Assembly: GCF_011751075.1 (NCBI RefSeq)
Contig: NZ_JAALLN010000012.1
Location: 62,001-126,000, forward strand
DNA length: 64,000 bases
From: Flavobacterium poyangense
GTDB taxonomy: Bacteria > Bacteroidota > Bacteroidia > Flavobacteriales > Flavobacteriaceae
Direction of reading: 5' to 3'
Part shown: piece by piece, positions 40,767 through 49,500 of the stretch
Layout: every line of letters begins with the position of its first letter
Position numbering within the stretch: position 1 is the stretch's first letter
Made by a program: the position numbers and the translations under genes
Notes under the pieces: model-generated
Seen by the model: only the letters and a program-made list of their open reading frames with translations
Told to the model about the DNA's origin: nothing
Databases searched by the model: none

Positions 40767-43214
40767 TTAGTTATTTCCAATTCTAATTACATCTGCAAAA
40801 ATTCCTGAAGCGGTAACCGCTGCTCCGGCTCCGGCACCTTTTATAAGCAAAGGCTGATCTACGTAACGATCGGTGTAGAACAAAACGATGTTGTCTTTTC
40901 CTTCTAAGTTATAAAAAGGATGGTCTTTTGGAATAAATTGTAAACCAACGCTTGCTTTGCCGTTTTCGAATTGTGCTACATATTTTAATCTTGAATCTTT
41001 GCTTAAAGCTTCTTCATAGATTTTATCGAAATGTGGAGCGTGTTGGATTAATGAAGTAAAAAAGGCATCATTTGTATTGGTATCCAAACATTCGGTAGGC
41101 AAAAAGGACTCGTTGGCGATGGCTTCAATATCCATTTCGTAACCGCTTTCGCGAATTAGAATCAGGATTTTACGCGCAACGTCGATTCCGCTTAAGTCAA
41201 TTTTTGGATCAGGTTCTGTAAATCCTTGTACCCCCGCTTCTTTTACCACATCGTGAAAAGAATTGTTTTTGTCGAAATTATTGAAGATAAAGTTCAAACT
41301 TCCGGACAGAACCGCCTGAATTTTATGCACTTTATCACCGGAAGCGATTAAGTTTTTTACGGTATCAATAATAGGTAATCCTGCCCCAACGTTGGTCTCA
41401 AACAAAAATGGAGCATTGTATTGGCGTGATAAACTTTTTAGCTTTTTATAGTTAGCATACGCAGAGGAACAGGCAATTTTGTTGCAAGTTACAACGGCCA
41501 TACTTTGTTTTAAAAACTGCTCGTAGGTGTCAGATACACTTGCGTTTGCTGTAATATCTACAAAAATACTGTTACGTAAATTCATTTCTTTAGCACGTTC
41601 GATAAAGGCTTCTTTGTTTGCAGGTTCTCCTTTGTCTAAGTCATTTTGCCATTCTTTTAGAGAAATTCCGTCTTCGTCAAAAAGCATTTTTCTTGAATTG
41701 GACAAAGCGATAACACGAACATTAATCTTAAGATTATCTTTTAAGAATTTCTTTTGATTGTGGATTTGTTCGATGAATTTTTCTCCAACATTTCCAACAC
41801 CCATTACAAATAAGTTAAGCTGTTTGGTGTTTTCTTCGAAGAAATTTTCATGCAAAGTATTCAATGCTTTTTTTACATCTCTTTCGTTGATTACAGTAGA
41901 GATATTACGCTCAGAAGCTCCTTGCGCAATAGCACGGATGTTCACATTGTTTTTACCCAGTGTGCTGAACATTCTACCGCTTAAACCTTGGTGATTTTTC
42001 ATGTTTTCGCCAACCAAAGCAATAATGCAAAGGTCTTTTTCTACAATGCAGGGATCAATTTTGTTTTGAAGGATTTCAATTTCAAAAGCTCTGTTGATCG
42101 CAGCTTCCGCATTTTCGGCATCTGAATTTAGGATTCCGATACAGATAGAATGCTCTGAAGAGGCCTGTGTAATGAAAATAACATTTATTTTTTCCTGAGA
42201 CAGTACTTCAAACAAACGTTTTGACGAACCTGAGACACCAATCATTCCGGAACCTTCCAGTGTCAACAAAGAGATGTGATCAATATGGCTGATTCCTTTT
42301 ACAACTGTATCTTTTGAGGAGACTTGATCTGAAATTAAAGTTCCTTCGGCTTCGGGTTCAAAAGTATTTTTGATTAAAATTGGAATGTTTTTTCTTAAAA
42401 CAGGCTGAATAGTTGGCGGGTAAAGCACTTTTGCTCCAAAATGAGATAACTCCATAGCTTCCTGATAAGAGATCGTCGCAATTGGTCGGGCTTGTTTAAC
42501 AATTTTAGGATTTGCTGTAAACATTCCGTTTACGTCAGTCCAGATTTCTAATTGAGTAGCATTTACAGCTCCTGCAATGATAGCAGCAGTATAATCCGAG
42601 CCACCACGACCTAAAGTGGTAGTAATTCCATCAGGAGTTGAAGCAATGAATCCCGGTAAAATAGTGATTTGTGATGCGTTTTCAGCAAAATATTCTTGCG
42701 TCAATTGATTGGAAACTTCAAAGTTAACAGCAGCTTTTCCGAAGTTATTGTTGGTTTTAATAAGCTCACGGCTGTCTTTGTAGGCTGCGTTTTTATCAAT
42801 CTGTGCGTAGGCTTGTGCAATGATAAAGGACGAAAGCAATTCACCGAAACTTAAAATAGTATCCGCTGTTCTCGGGGATAATTCTCCCAATAAGAAACAA
42901 CCGTCTAATAATGTTTCTAAATGATTGATAATTCTTTTAATATGACTTAACAAGCTACTTTGTTCGCTTACGGGAATTAGTTCTTTTAAAGTGTCGAGGT
43001 GTTTTTTCTCTATTTCGGCGATAATTTCTCTGAAATTTTCGTCATTGGCTGCCGCTTTTGCAGCTGCCAATTGCAATAGGTCTGTTACTTTACTTAAGGC
43101 AGAAACAACTACTGCTATTTTTTCCTGTTTAGAATTTTGATTTATAATGTCGAGTACGAGTCTTATATTTTGTGCATTGGCAACCGAAGTTCCGCCAAAT
43201 TTTAATACTTTCAT
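40767..43214 (-). CDS. thrA: Bifunctional aspartokinase / homoserine dehydrogenase
   Basis: Fusion enzyme of 815 residues for the first and third steps of the threonine branch. From 43214 it begins MKVLKFGGTSVANAQNIRL, the canonical start; nine extra residues from 43241 are unlikely. Domains in order: aspartokinase (TTLGRGGSDYTAAI, LEIWTDVNGMFTANP), two ACT regulatory domains (about 310-460, with SVIFI-like NVIFITQASSEHSI), then homoserine dehydrogenase (NAD fold LFVMGVGNVGEKFIEQIH; catalytic region SGSLNFIFNNF and DPKIDLSGIDVARK). It is preceded by a Thr-rich leader peptide. Confidence 0.97.
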   Translation of the reverse strand: MKVLKFGGTSVANAQNIRLVLDIINQNSKQEKIAVVVSALSKVTDLLQLAAAKAAANDENFREIIAEIEKKHLDTLKELIPVSEQSSLLSHIKRIINHLETLLDGCFLLGELSPRTADTILSFGELLSSFIIAQAYAQIDKNAAYKDSRELIKTNNNFGKAAVNFEVSNQLTQEYFAENASQITILPGFIASTPDGITTTLGRGGSDYTAAIIAGAVNATQLEIWTDVNGMFTANPKIVKQARPIATISYQEAMELSHFGAKVLYPPTIQPVLRKNIPILIKNTFEPEAEGTLISDQVSSKDTVVKGISHIDHISLLTLEGSGMIGVSGSSKRLFEVLSQEKINVIFITQASSEHSICIGILNSDAENAEAAINRAFEIEILQNKIDPCIVEKDLCIIALVGENMKNHQGLSGRMFSTLGKNNVNIRAIAQGASERNISTVINERDVKKALNTLHENFFEENTKQLNLFVMGVGNVGEKFIEQIHNQKKFLKDNLKINVRVIALSNSRKMLFDEDGISLKEWQNDLDKGEPANKEAFIERAKEMNLRNSIFVDITANASVSDTYEQFLKQSMAVVTCNKIACSSAYANYKKLKSLSRQYNAPFLFETNVGAGLPIIDTVKNLIASGDKVHKIQAVLSGSLNFIFNNFDKNNSFHDVVKEAGVQGFTEPDPKIDLSGIDVARKILILIRESGYEMDIEAIANESFLPTECLDTNTNDAFFTSLIQHAPHFDKIYEEALSKDSRLKYVAQFENGKASVGLQFIPKDHPFYNLEGKDNIVLFYTDRYVDQPLLIKGAGAGAAVTASGIFADVIRIGNN

Positions 43215-43316
43215 TTTTGATGATTTTTTTCTTTTATGCAAATATTTTTATCTATCCAATAGCTTTCTTCTTTTTAGAAAAAAGTAGGAACAATCAGGAT
43301 TATATGTAAAAGTGTA

Positions 43317-43331
43317 TACCCCTAAGGGGTA
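43317..43331 (-). terminator. Candidate attenuator hairpin over the leader peptide stop codon
   Basis: TACCCCTTAGGGGTA forms a 6 bp stem with a TTA loop, followed by TATACACTTTT on the minus strand. The TAG stop of the leader peptide lies inside it, and the preceding Thr codons abut its 5' arm. A ribosome stalled on the Thr codons would keep it open. Confidence 0.55.
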
Positions 43332-43423
43332 GTAGTAGTTGTAGTAGAAATAATGGTAACAGCAATTGCAACTCCGATTGGAGTTGTCATAGAAGATTGA
43401 TATGTAGTGCTGTTACTTTTCAT
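43322..43423 (-). CDS. thrL: Threonine-rich leader peptide of the thr operon
   Basis: 33-residue ORF ending PIGVAIAVTIISTTTTTTP before the TAG. 11 of 33 residues are Thr, including six consecutive Thr codons (ACT ACA ACT ACT ACT ACC), with four Ile codons before them. It lies about 110 bases upstream of thrA on the same strand. Thr/Ile-rich leaders of this design control the thr operon in enterobacteria by ribosome-stalling attenuation. An internal ATG at 43390 would give a 22-residue peptide with the same control codons; the true start is open. The leader RNA also holds an 8 bp outer stem (GTAACAGC / GCTGTTAC) around a 7 bp inner stem (CAACTCC / GGAGTTG). Confidence 0.75.
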   Translation of the reverse strand: MKSNSTTYQSSMTTPIGVAIAVTIISTTTTTTP

Positions 43424-43433
43424 TTTCGTTTTT

Positions 43434-43441
43434 CAAAAGTA
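43434..43441 (-). promoter_or_regulatory. -7 box of the thr operon
   Basis: TACTTTTG on the minus strand fits TAnnTTTG. The transcript would begin only a few bases before the first leader ATG, which favours either a near-leaderless start or use of the internal ATG. Confidence 0.4.
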
Positions 43442-43861
43442 CAGTTTTTTATAAGAGTTAAAAATCTTTGTTCTCTTTTTACGAATATTTCATTTTTTCA
43501 AAAATATAAAATTCAATATTGAGTATTTTATAAAATTCAATAAATAAAATAAGGTTATTCATATAATTATTTGCTTTTTATTGAGGCCATTAAGTTATAA
43601 AATGCTTATCCTTAATGGTAAATACGGTTAAAAAAGGCGATTAGTCTATGAATTTAATAGACTTTTTAGTTTTTTGATTTTCTGTGTGCTACTAAAAATG
43701 AGGCTGTTTAAGTAACATAAAAACATGAGATTTGTATGGTTAATGTTGTGAAATGATTAGAATAGATAATTTTAGACCATTACAATTTTAATTATTATGA
43801 ACAAATGTTGCTTTTTAATATTGATTTGCGGAATTTTGACATCTTAAAATATTTAAACAAC
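43442..43861. other. Divergent spacer between the thr operon and hutH
   Basis: About 420 bases, very AT-rich, without a supported gene. The right part must carry the hutH promoter; no exact TAnnTTTG box was found. The ATG at 43805 that is in frame with hutH lacks family support. Confidence 0.4.
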
Positions 43862-45376
43862 ATGAGAGAGATTCATTATATAAGTACTGAAACCATAACT
43901 TTAGAAGATTTACAGGAAATAATCGTAAATCAAAAAACACTTGAATTATCAGAAGAAGCAAAGGTAAACGTTCAGAAATGTCGCGATTATTTAGATAAAA
44001 AGATGGCGTCACATTCTGAGCCTATTTACGGAATCAACACTGGTTTTGGATCGCTTTGTAATGTGAAAATTTCAAATGAAAATCTGTCAAAACTTCAGGA
44101 AAACCTTGTAAAATCACACGCTTGCGGAACAGGAGAAGAAGTGCCGGCAGAAATTGTAAAGATGATGTTGTTGCTTAAGATTCAATCTTTAAGTTACGGA
44201 CATTCAGGAGTTCAATTGCAGACTTTAGATCGTTTAGTTGCTTTTTATAATAATGATATTTTACCAGTTATTTATACGCAAGGTTCTTTAGGGGCTTCAG
44301 GAGATTTAGCTCCTTTGGCGCATTTATCTTTGCCGTTATTGGGAGAAGGTGAAGTGCTTTTTGAAGGTAAAAGAATGGCTTCTGCTGATGTTTTGAAACA
44401 TTTTAACTGGGAACCAATCGTTTTAAAATCTAAAGAAGGTTTGGCATTGTTAAACGGAACTCAGTTTATGAGTGCGTATGGAGCTCACATTTTAATTAAA
44501 GCTTATAAGTATTCATATTTGGCAGATTTAATCGGAGCCATTTCACTGGAAGGTTTTGACGGAAGAATAGAGCCTTTTAACGAATTGATCCATTTTATAC
44601 GTCCTCACAAAGGGCAAATTGTGACCGCGCAACGTGTCAGTGAATTTTTGGAAGGAAGCGAAATCATAGCTCAGGAAAAGAAACATGTTCAGGATCCATA
44701 TTCCTTCCGTTGTATTCCTCAGGTTCACGGAGCTTCAAAAGATGCGATTGATTATGTTAGAAAAGTATTCAAAACAGAAATCAATTCTGTTACGGACAAT
44801 CCAAATATTTTTGTTGAATCCGATCAGATTATTTCCGGTGGGAATTTCCACGGACAACCTTTAGCATTAGCATTAGATTTTATGGCAATTGCTTTGGCTG
44901 AATTAGGAAGTATTTCAGAAAGAAGAACCTATCAATTGATTTCAGGATTACGTAATCTTCCGGCGTTTTTGGTTGATAATCCTGGGTTGAATTCCGGTTT
45001 TATGATTCCACAATATACAGCTGCAAGTATTGCAAGTCAAAATAAACAATTGGCAACTCCATCAAGTATTGACAGTATTGTTTCGAGTAACGGACAGGAA
45101 GATCACGTAAGTATGGGGGCAAATGGTGCTACCAAAGCATTACGTGTTATGGACAATCTGGAGCGTATTCTGGCAATTGAGTTGTTAAATGCTTCACAGG
45201 CTATTGCGTACAGAGAGCCCTTAAAATCAAGTGATTTTATCGAAATGTTCCTGACAAGCTACAGAGAGGTGGTACCTTTGGTAAAAGAAGACAGAATTTT
45301 ACACTATGATATCGAAAAGACAGTGACATTTCTTAATAGTTTCCAAATTGAAAATGATTTGTTAACAATGGCTTAA
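43862..45376 (+). CDS. hutH: Histidine ammonia-lyase family protein
   Basis: Aromatic amino acid lyase, 504 residues from 43862 (MREIHYISTETITLEDLQEI); 19 residues encoded from 43805 are outside the family. The MIO cofactor forms from the Ala-Ser-Gly in GSLGASGDLAPLAHL. Other family motifs: YGINTGFGSL near residue 60, QDPYSFRCIPQVHGA, and the C-terminal SSNGQEDHVSMGANGA. The enzyme makes urocanate from histidine if it is a true HutH; phenylalanine or tyrosine lyases share the fold. No other hut gene is adjacent. Confidence 0.92.
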   Translation: MREIHYISTETITLEDLQEIIVNQKTLELSEEAKVNVQKCRDYLDKKMASHSEPIYGINTGFGSLCNVKISNENLSKLQENLVKSHACGTGEEVPAEIVKMMLLLKIQSLSYGHSGVQLQTLDRLVAFYNNDILPVIYTQGSLGASGDLAPLAHLSLPLLGEGEVLFEGKRMASADVLKHFNWEPIVLKSKEGLALLNGTQFMSAYGAHILIKAYKYSYLADLIGAISLEGFDGRIEPFNELIHFIRPHKGQIVTAQRVSEFLEGSEIIAQEKKHVQDPYSFRCIPQVHGASKDAIDYVRKVFKTEINSVTDNPNIFVESDQIISGGNFHGQPLALALDFMAIALAELGSISERRTYQLISGLRNLPAFLVDNPGLNSGFMIPQYTAASIASQNKQLATPSSIDSIVSSNGQEDHVSMGANGATKALRVMDNLERILAIELLNASQAIAYREPLKSSDFIEMFLTSYREVVPLVKEDRILHYDIEKTVTFLNSFQIENDLLTMA

Positions 45377-45378
45377 CA

Positions 45379-45405
45379 TTGCAAAATAATATTGAAGTAA
45401 TTTTG
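45379..45405 (+). promoter_or_regulatory. Promoter of the DUF47-PiT operon
   Basis: A TTG at 45379 and TAATTTTG at 45398-45405 have the 19 base spacing expected of Bacteroidota -33 and -7 boxes. The ATG follows at 45425. Confidence 0.6.
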
Positions 45406-45424
45406 CACTATCAAAAATATAAAA

Positions 45425-46069
45425 ATGTCAATAAACAGTATTTTCCAATTTTTAGTGCCGAAAGACAAGAAATTCTTTCCACTTTTTGAAGAGGCTTCAA
45501 GTAATTTAATTGAATTAGCTTCTAATTTACATGAGGCTGTAAACCTTCCGTTGAAAGAAAGAGAAGTTCTTTTTCAAAAAATTGATGAATTAGAGCAAAG
45601 AGGAGAAGACATTACACGTCAGACCAATCTTGAATTGAGTAGAAATTTTATTACTCCGTTTGACAGAGAAGATATTCATACGTTAATTACGTCTATTGAT
45701 AACGTAGCAGATTACCTTCACGGAGCTGCAAGCAGAATGAAATTATATCAGGTTGATAAAATTACAAAATCAATCAGAAAGATGACAGAAATCAATCTTG
45801 AAGCTTGTCAGAATATTGATAGTGCAGTAAAAGAATTGAGTAACTTGAAAAACATGAATGTTATTAAAGATGCTTGTGCCAGAATTAACAAACTGGAAAA
45901 CAAATCAGATAACGTTTACAACAAAGCGGTTTTTGAAATTTTTGAAAACGAAACAGATGCTAAAAACATTATTAAGTATAAAGAAGTTTTATCTGTTTTA
46001 GAATCAGCTACAGACAAATGTAAGAGCGTTGCGAACATATTGGAATCGATTTCTGTAAAACATTCTTAA
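45425..46069 (+). CDS. DUF47 (PhoU-like) family protein
   Basis: 214-residue all-helical protein of the DUF47/TIGR00153 family, related to PhoU. Typical segments are FFPLFEEASSNLIELASNL near the start, LEQRGEDITRQTNLELSRNF with FITPFDREDIHTLITSID after it, and KLENKSDNVYNKAVFEIF. The E-x-x-x-D helices probably bind metal ions as in PhoU. It is 32 bases upstream of a PiT transporter gene and likely modulates its activity; this pair is widespread. Confidence 0.93.
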   Translation: MSINSIFQFLVPKDKKFFPLFEEASSNLIELASNLHEAVNLPLKEREVLFQKIDELEQRGEDITRQTNLELSRNFITPFDREDIHTLITSIDNVADYLHGAASRMKLYQVDKITKSIRKMTEINLEACQNIDSAVKELSNLKNMNVIKDACARINKLENKSDNVYNKAVFEIFENETDAKNIIKYKEVLSVLESATDKCKSVANILESISVKHS

Positions 46070-46101
46070 ATTCAATTTATTTCATTCTGAAGTTATAATT
46101 T

Positions 46102-47445
46102 ATGACGCTACTTATAATTATTATAGTATTAGCTTTAATTTTTGATTACATCAATGGTTTTCATGATGCGGCAAATGCTATTGCTACAGTTGTTGCCACA
46201 AAGGTATTAACACCTTTCCAGGCCGTAGTTTGGGCAGCATTTTTTAATTTTCTGGCTTATTGGGTTTTCGGATTCGGTGTAGCAGATACCGTTGCAAAAA
46301 CAGCGCACACCATGGAGATTAACCTGGTTGTAATTTTGGCGGGTGTTATTGCAGCGATTTGTTGGAATTTATTGACCTGGTGGCTTGGAATACCTTCAAG
46401 TTCATCACACACTTTGATTGGTGGTTTTGCAGGAGCGGCTATTGCACATGCTATTGCAGTTCATGGTTTTTCGGGTTACGCAGGTGAAGATGGAACAACA
46501 CATTACTGGTATGAAATTGTAAGCTGGTACAAGGCAGGAAAAGATGGTGGAATGCCTTCGGGAGTTCTTATTATTATTGCCTTTATTGTTTTAGCACCAT
46601 TATTGGGAGTATTAGCCTCTTATTTAATATCGATTTGGTTATTGAATGCTTCTCGTAAAAGTATTGGACCTAAAATATTTACTGTAGCCTTAATGATTGG
46701 AACAGTATGGGTAGTAAGCAGTTTAATGGTTCCTTACGAAGAAATTGTGGAGCACGGTAAACCAAGATTTGAGTCTCATTTTTGGAGTGTAGCTTTTGAT
46801 CCACATAATATTAAATGGTTTTTAGTTGCTTTTATTATCTTAACAGTAAGTGCTTTTTGTTTGATATTCAGTAGTCTGAATTTGCATCAGGCCGATGCTG
46901 CTTTGAAAAAAATGCAATTATTGTCTTCTGCTGCTTTCAGTTTGGGACATGGAGGAAATGATTCTCAAAAAGTAATGGGTATTATCGCTGCAGCTGTAGC
47001 GGTTTATATCAATACCAATCCGGGGGTTCATTTGGATGCTTGGTTAGATGTTGTTTTACCAAATGATGATAAGGGAATAAAAGGAGTAATGCCGGGATGG
47101 ATTCCATTAGCGTGTTATTCTGCAATTGCTGCGGGAACTTTGAGTGGTGGATGGAAAATTGTAAAAACAATGGGGTCTAAAATCACAAAAGTAAGTTCGT
47201 TTGAAGGTGTTGCTGCTGAAACAGCCGGTGCTTTGACACTTTACTTTACAGAGCATTTAAAAATTCCGGTAAGTACCACACATACGATTACAGGTTCTAT
47301 CATCGGAGTTGGATTAACAAAACGTGTATCTGCCGTTCGTTGGGGGGTAACCGTAAGTTTGATCTGGGCTTGGATATTAACGATTCCTATTTCAGCCCTT
47401 TTAGCAGGTTTAGTGTATTTCGTATTGAGTCTTTTTATTTCGTAA
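46102..47445 (+). CDS. pit: PiT family inorganic phosphate transporter
   Basis: 447-residue membrane protein with about ten to eleven transmembrane helices. The two signature repeats of the family are present: DYINGFHDAANAIATVVATK near the N-terminus and SLGHGGNDSQKVMGIIAAA in the second half (GANDVANA type). Two SSSHT-like helical hairpins, IPSSSSHTLIGGFAG and IPVSTTHTITGSIIG, are also duplicated, as in all PiT proteins. It imports metal-phosphate with protons or sodium. Co-transcribed with the DUF47 gene and closed by a terminator. Confidence 0.95.
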   Translation: MTLLIIIIVLALIFDYINGFHDAANAIATVVATKVLTPFQAVVWAAFFNFLAYWVFGFGVADTVAKTAHTMEINLVVILAGVIAAICWNLLTWWLGIPSSSSHTLIGGFAGAAIAHAIAVHGFSGYAGEDGTTHYWYEIVSWYKAGKDGGMPSGVLIIIAFIVLAPLLGVLASYLISIWLLNASRKSIGPKIFTVALMIGTVWVVSSLMVPYEEIVEHGKPRFESHFWSVAFDPHNIKWFLVAFIILTVSAFCLIFSSLNLHQADAALKKMQLLSSAAFSLGHGGNDSQKVMGIIAAAVAVYINTNPGVHLDAWLDVVLPNDDKGIKGVMPGWIPLACYSAIAAGTLSGGWKIVKTMGSKITKVSSFEGVAAETAGALTLYFTEHLKIPVSTTHTITGSIIGVGLTKRVSAVRWGVTVSLIWAWILTIPISALLAGLVYFVLSLFIS

Positions 47446-47499
47446 TGAGATGATTTTTGTGAAATGTGAGATGTTAAGTCACATTTTAATACTTATAAA

Positions 47500-47535
47500 A
47501 AAGAAGCTGTTGCAGATTGTAGCAGCTTCTTTTTG
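47500..47535 (+). terminator. Terminator of the DUF47-PiT operon
   Basis: AAAGAAGCTG and CAGCTTCTTT pair with a 13 base loop and end in a T run, about 55 bases after the stop. Confidence 0.9.
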
Positions 47536-47660
47536 TATTGTATAAATCGGCTAAACTCACTGTGAAAAGTATCTCACTTTGCGGTTAAAACTGAGTTTGC
47601 AGGTATTTTTCATGATCCAAAAACACGCCAGTTTAAACCTGAAACCTGAAACAAAACCGT

Positions 47661-48179
47661 TTATTTTCTAAAATTCTTATGATTGTGTTTTCGTTTATAA
47701 TGCGTCTGTTTTAATTTGTTCTGATCTTTTGAGATAATGCTAATGGTGCCGTCAATTTCTAGCATGGCCAATTTTACATTTTTAAAGAATTCTACGCCGT
47801 GTTCCCGCATTGCTTCTTTTAGTTCATCATCAGAAATATCCAGTTTGCTTAAGGCTTTAAAGTCTAATTTCCCGTCGTGGATTAGAATCTCAGGTTTGTC
47901 TAATAACAGATCGTTAAGGGTTTTATATTTGTGTGTTAGTTTTTTAATAATAAAATTGATTGCAAACAATACCAAAGCGGCAACCAGCCCTCCTGAAAGA
48001 CTTGTGTCGGGGCCAACCATGGCGTTTTGTACTGAATTACTGATTAGCAGGATCAGGATAATATCGGCTGTATTTAATTGGGAAAGCTCTTTTTTTCCAA
48101 AGATGCGTAGGGCAATGGTCATGAAAAAATAGACTGCAATGCTTCTAAATATAATATCGGAGTAAGGGAATAGTAGCAT
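47661..48179 (-). CDS. DUF421 (YetF-like) membrane protein
   Basis: 172-residue protein with three N-terminal transmembrane helices and a cytoplasmic domain, the DUF421/YetF plan. Landmarks: RIFGKKELSQLNTADIILILL and NSVQNAMVGPDTSLSGGLV in the membrane part, then DKPEILIHDGKLDFKALSKL and the conserved ELKEAMREHGV helix. The tail is basic (HYKRKHNHKNFRK). Some relatives are spore or stress membrane proteins; no function is known for this one. Confidence 0.88.
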   Translation of the reverse strand: MLLFPYSDIIFRSIAVYFFMTIALRIFGKKELSQLNTADIILILLISNSVQNAMVGPDTSLSGGLVAALVLFAINFIIKKLTHKYKTLNDLLLDKPEILIHDGKLDFKALSKLDISDDELKEAMREHGVEFFKNVKLAMLEIDGTISIISKDQNKLKQTHYKRKHNHKNFRK

Positions 48180-48294
48180 GTTTTTATTTTAAAGTTAAGA
48201 AAAAAACGGTATCGGCTAAATATTAAATTGTCATGATGATTATCAAAAAAAGAACGAGGTCATTATCTGGTAACGATGTCAGTAGTAGTGTTTT

Positions 48295-49329
48295 TTATTG
48301 TTTTTCGAAGTATATGTTGTTTGCTAAGTTTTGTAAGTCAGCGGTGTCGGTGTTGCAAAGAATGATCAAAATTTTGTCGAAATCCTTGTTTGTAATTATT
48401 TCAGAATTAAAACCGTCAATATTACCACTTCTCCTATAGACATTTGCCTTATCATCATAGTAAAATCCAAATGTAGGTTTTCCTGAAATCCAATCTACAA
48501 ATTCGTCGTTTTGTGGCTTTAGTAGGAAGTTGTTTTTTGATTTCTCAGAAATTAGCTCATTATTTCTAAGGGCAATTAAGAGCTTGTATAAATCTTCGGT
48601 AGTGGAGTAAAGCGCGCCAGCTCCATAATAGTTGGAAATAAATCTTCTGTCGTTAAAAAGAGGTTTGTTCTTTTCTCCTTTGCCAAAGGAATAGTTATGA
48701 TAACCGTATGCTAAATGTTTGATAACTTCACTTTCTTTTACAAATCCGGTGTTTGTCATTTTTAGAGGTTTGGTAATCAAATCTTCTATTGATTTTGAAA
48801 AATCTTTTTTAGTAATCTTTTCGATTACTTTAGAAAGGAGGATAAAGTCTACGTTGTTATAATTGAATTTCAAAGTATCCTTTGACGACTTTTTTACAAA
48901 CTCTTTTATATAATTGTCGATTGTATATTTATTTACAACGGCCTTTATTGGTTCGTTTTCCAATCCTGAATGATGAGTTAATAAATCTTTAATGGATATA
49001 TTTTGGCAATTTTCCGGTAATTCAGGAATAAACTTTCCCACTGCATCCTTGATGTCGATTAAATCTTTTTCCTGAAGTTGTAAAATGGCGAGTGATGTAA
49101 AAAGTTTTGTTATGGATGCAATTGGAAATCGGGTGTTGTTGTTAATTTCTACATCAAACTGAATGTTAGAAAACCCTTTGTTGATTTTTTGCGTTTGTTT
49201 TCCGTCAAAAAATAAAATGCTTCCATTGAAATGCCCCTTTTTATATTCTTGGGTGATTGTTTTTTGAAGATTGTTTTGTGCGGAAAGAAATAAAGGAAAT
49301 AATAAAAATAAGGATAGGTGAAGTCTCAT
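48295..49329 (-). CDS. Serine hydrolase of the beta-lactamase/DD-peptidase superfamily
   Basis: 344-residue exported protein (signal peptide 1-17, LFLLFPLFLSAQ). The class C beta-lactamase-like active site is present: SxxK as ASITKLF, YxN as FNYNNVDFILLSKVI, and a late RSGNIDGFNSE in the place of the KTG-type motif. LLTHHSGLENEP is also typical. Probably a peptidase or esterase acting on cell-wall or peptide substrates; nothing suggests a real antibiotic-resistance enzyme. Single gene. Confidence 0.9.
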   Translation of the reverse strand: MRLHLSLFLLFPLFLSAQNNLQKTITQEYKKGHFNGSILFFDGKQTQKINKGFSNIQFDVEINNNTRFPIASITKLFTSLAILQLQEKDLIDIKDAVGKFIPELPENCQNISIKDLLTHHSGLENEPIKAVVNKYTIDNYIKEFVKKSSKDTLKFNYNNVDFILLSKVIEKITKKDFSKSIEDLITKPLKMTNTGFVKESEVIKHLAYGYHNYSFGKGEKNKPLFNDRRFISNYYGAGALYSTTEDLYKLLIALRNNELISEKSKNNFLLKPQNDEFVDWISGKPTFGFYYDDKANVYRRSGNIDGFNSEIITNKDFDKILIILCNTDTADLQNLANNIYFEKQ

Positions 49330-49428
49330 ATGCTGTTTTTTTTACATTTTGTTGGATTAGAATTAAAATTAATTTGAACCTAACGCGAAGCTAATGTTTG
49401 TGAAAAATCAGTTTAGTACTTCACCGGA

Positions 49429-49463
49429 AAAACCTAACAGGTTTTAAAAATCTGTTAGGTTTA
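49429..49463 (-). terminator. rimK terminator
   Basis: AACCTAACAG / CTGTTAGGTT stem with an 11 base loop, about 40 bases after the rimK stop. Confidence 0.85.
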
Positions 49464-49500
49464 CGGTAAGTTTGAAGTGAATTTTTAAAAATTCACAGCG

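Noticed and set aside
48295..49329. Beta-lactamase resistance gene
   Set aside because: SxxK and YxN fit the wide serine-hydrolase superfamily, but the closest pattern is the esterase/DD-peptidase type with RSGNIDG in the last motif; no evidence of beta-lactam turnover.
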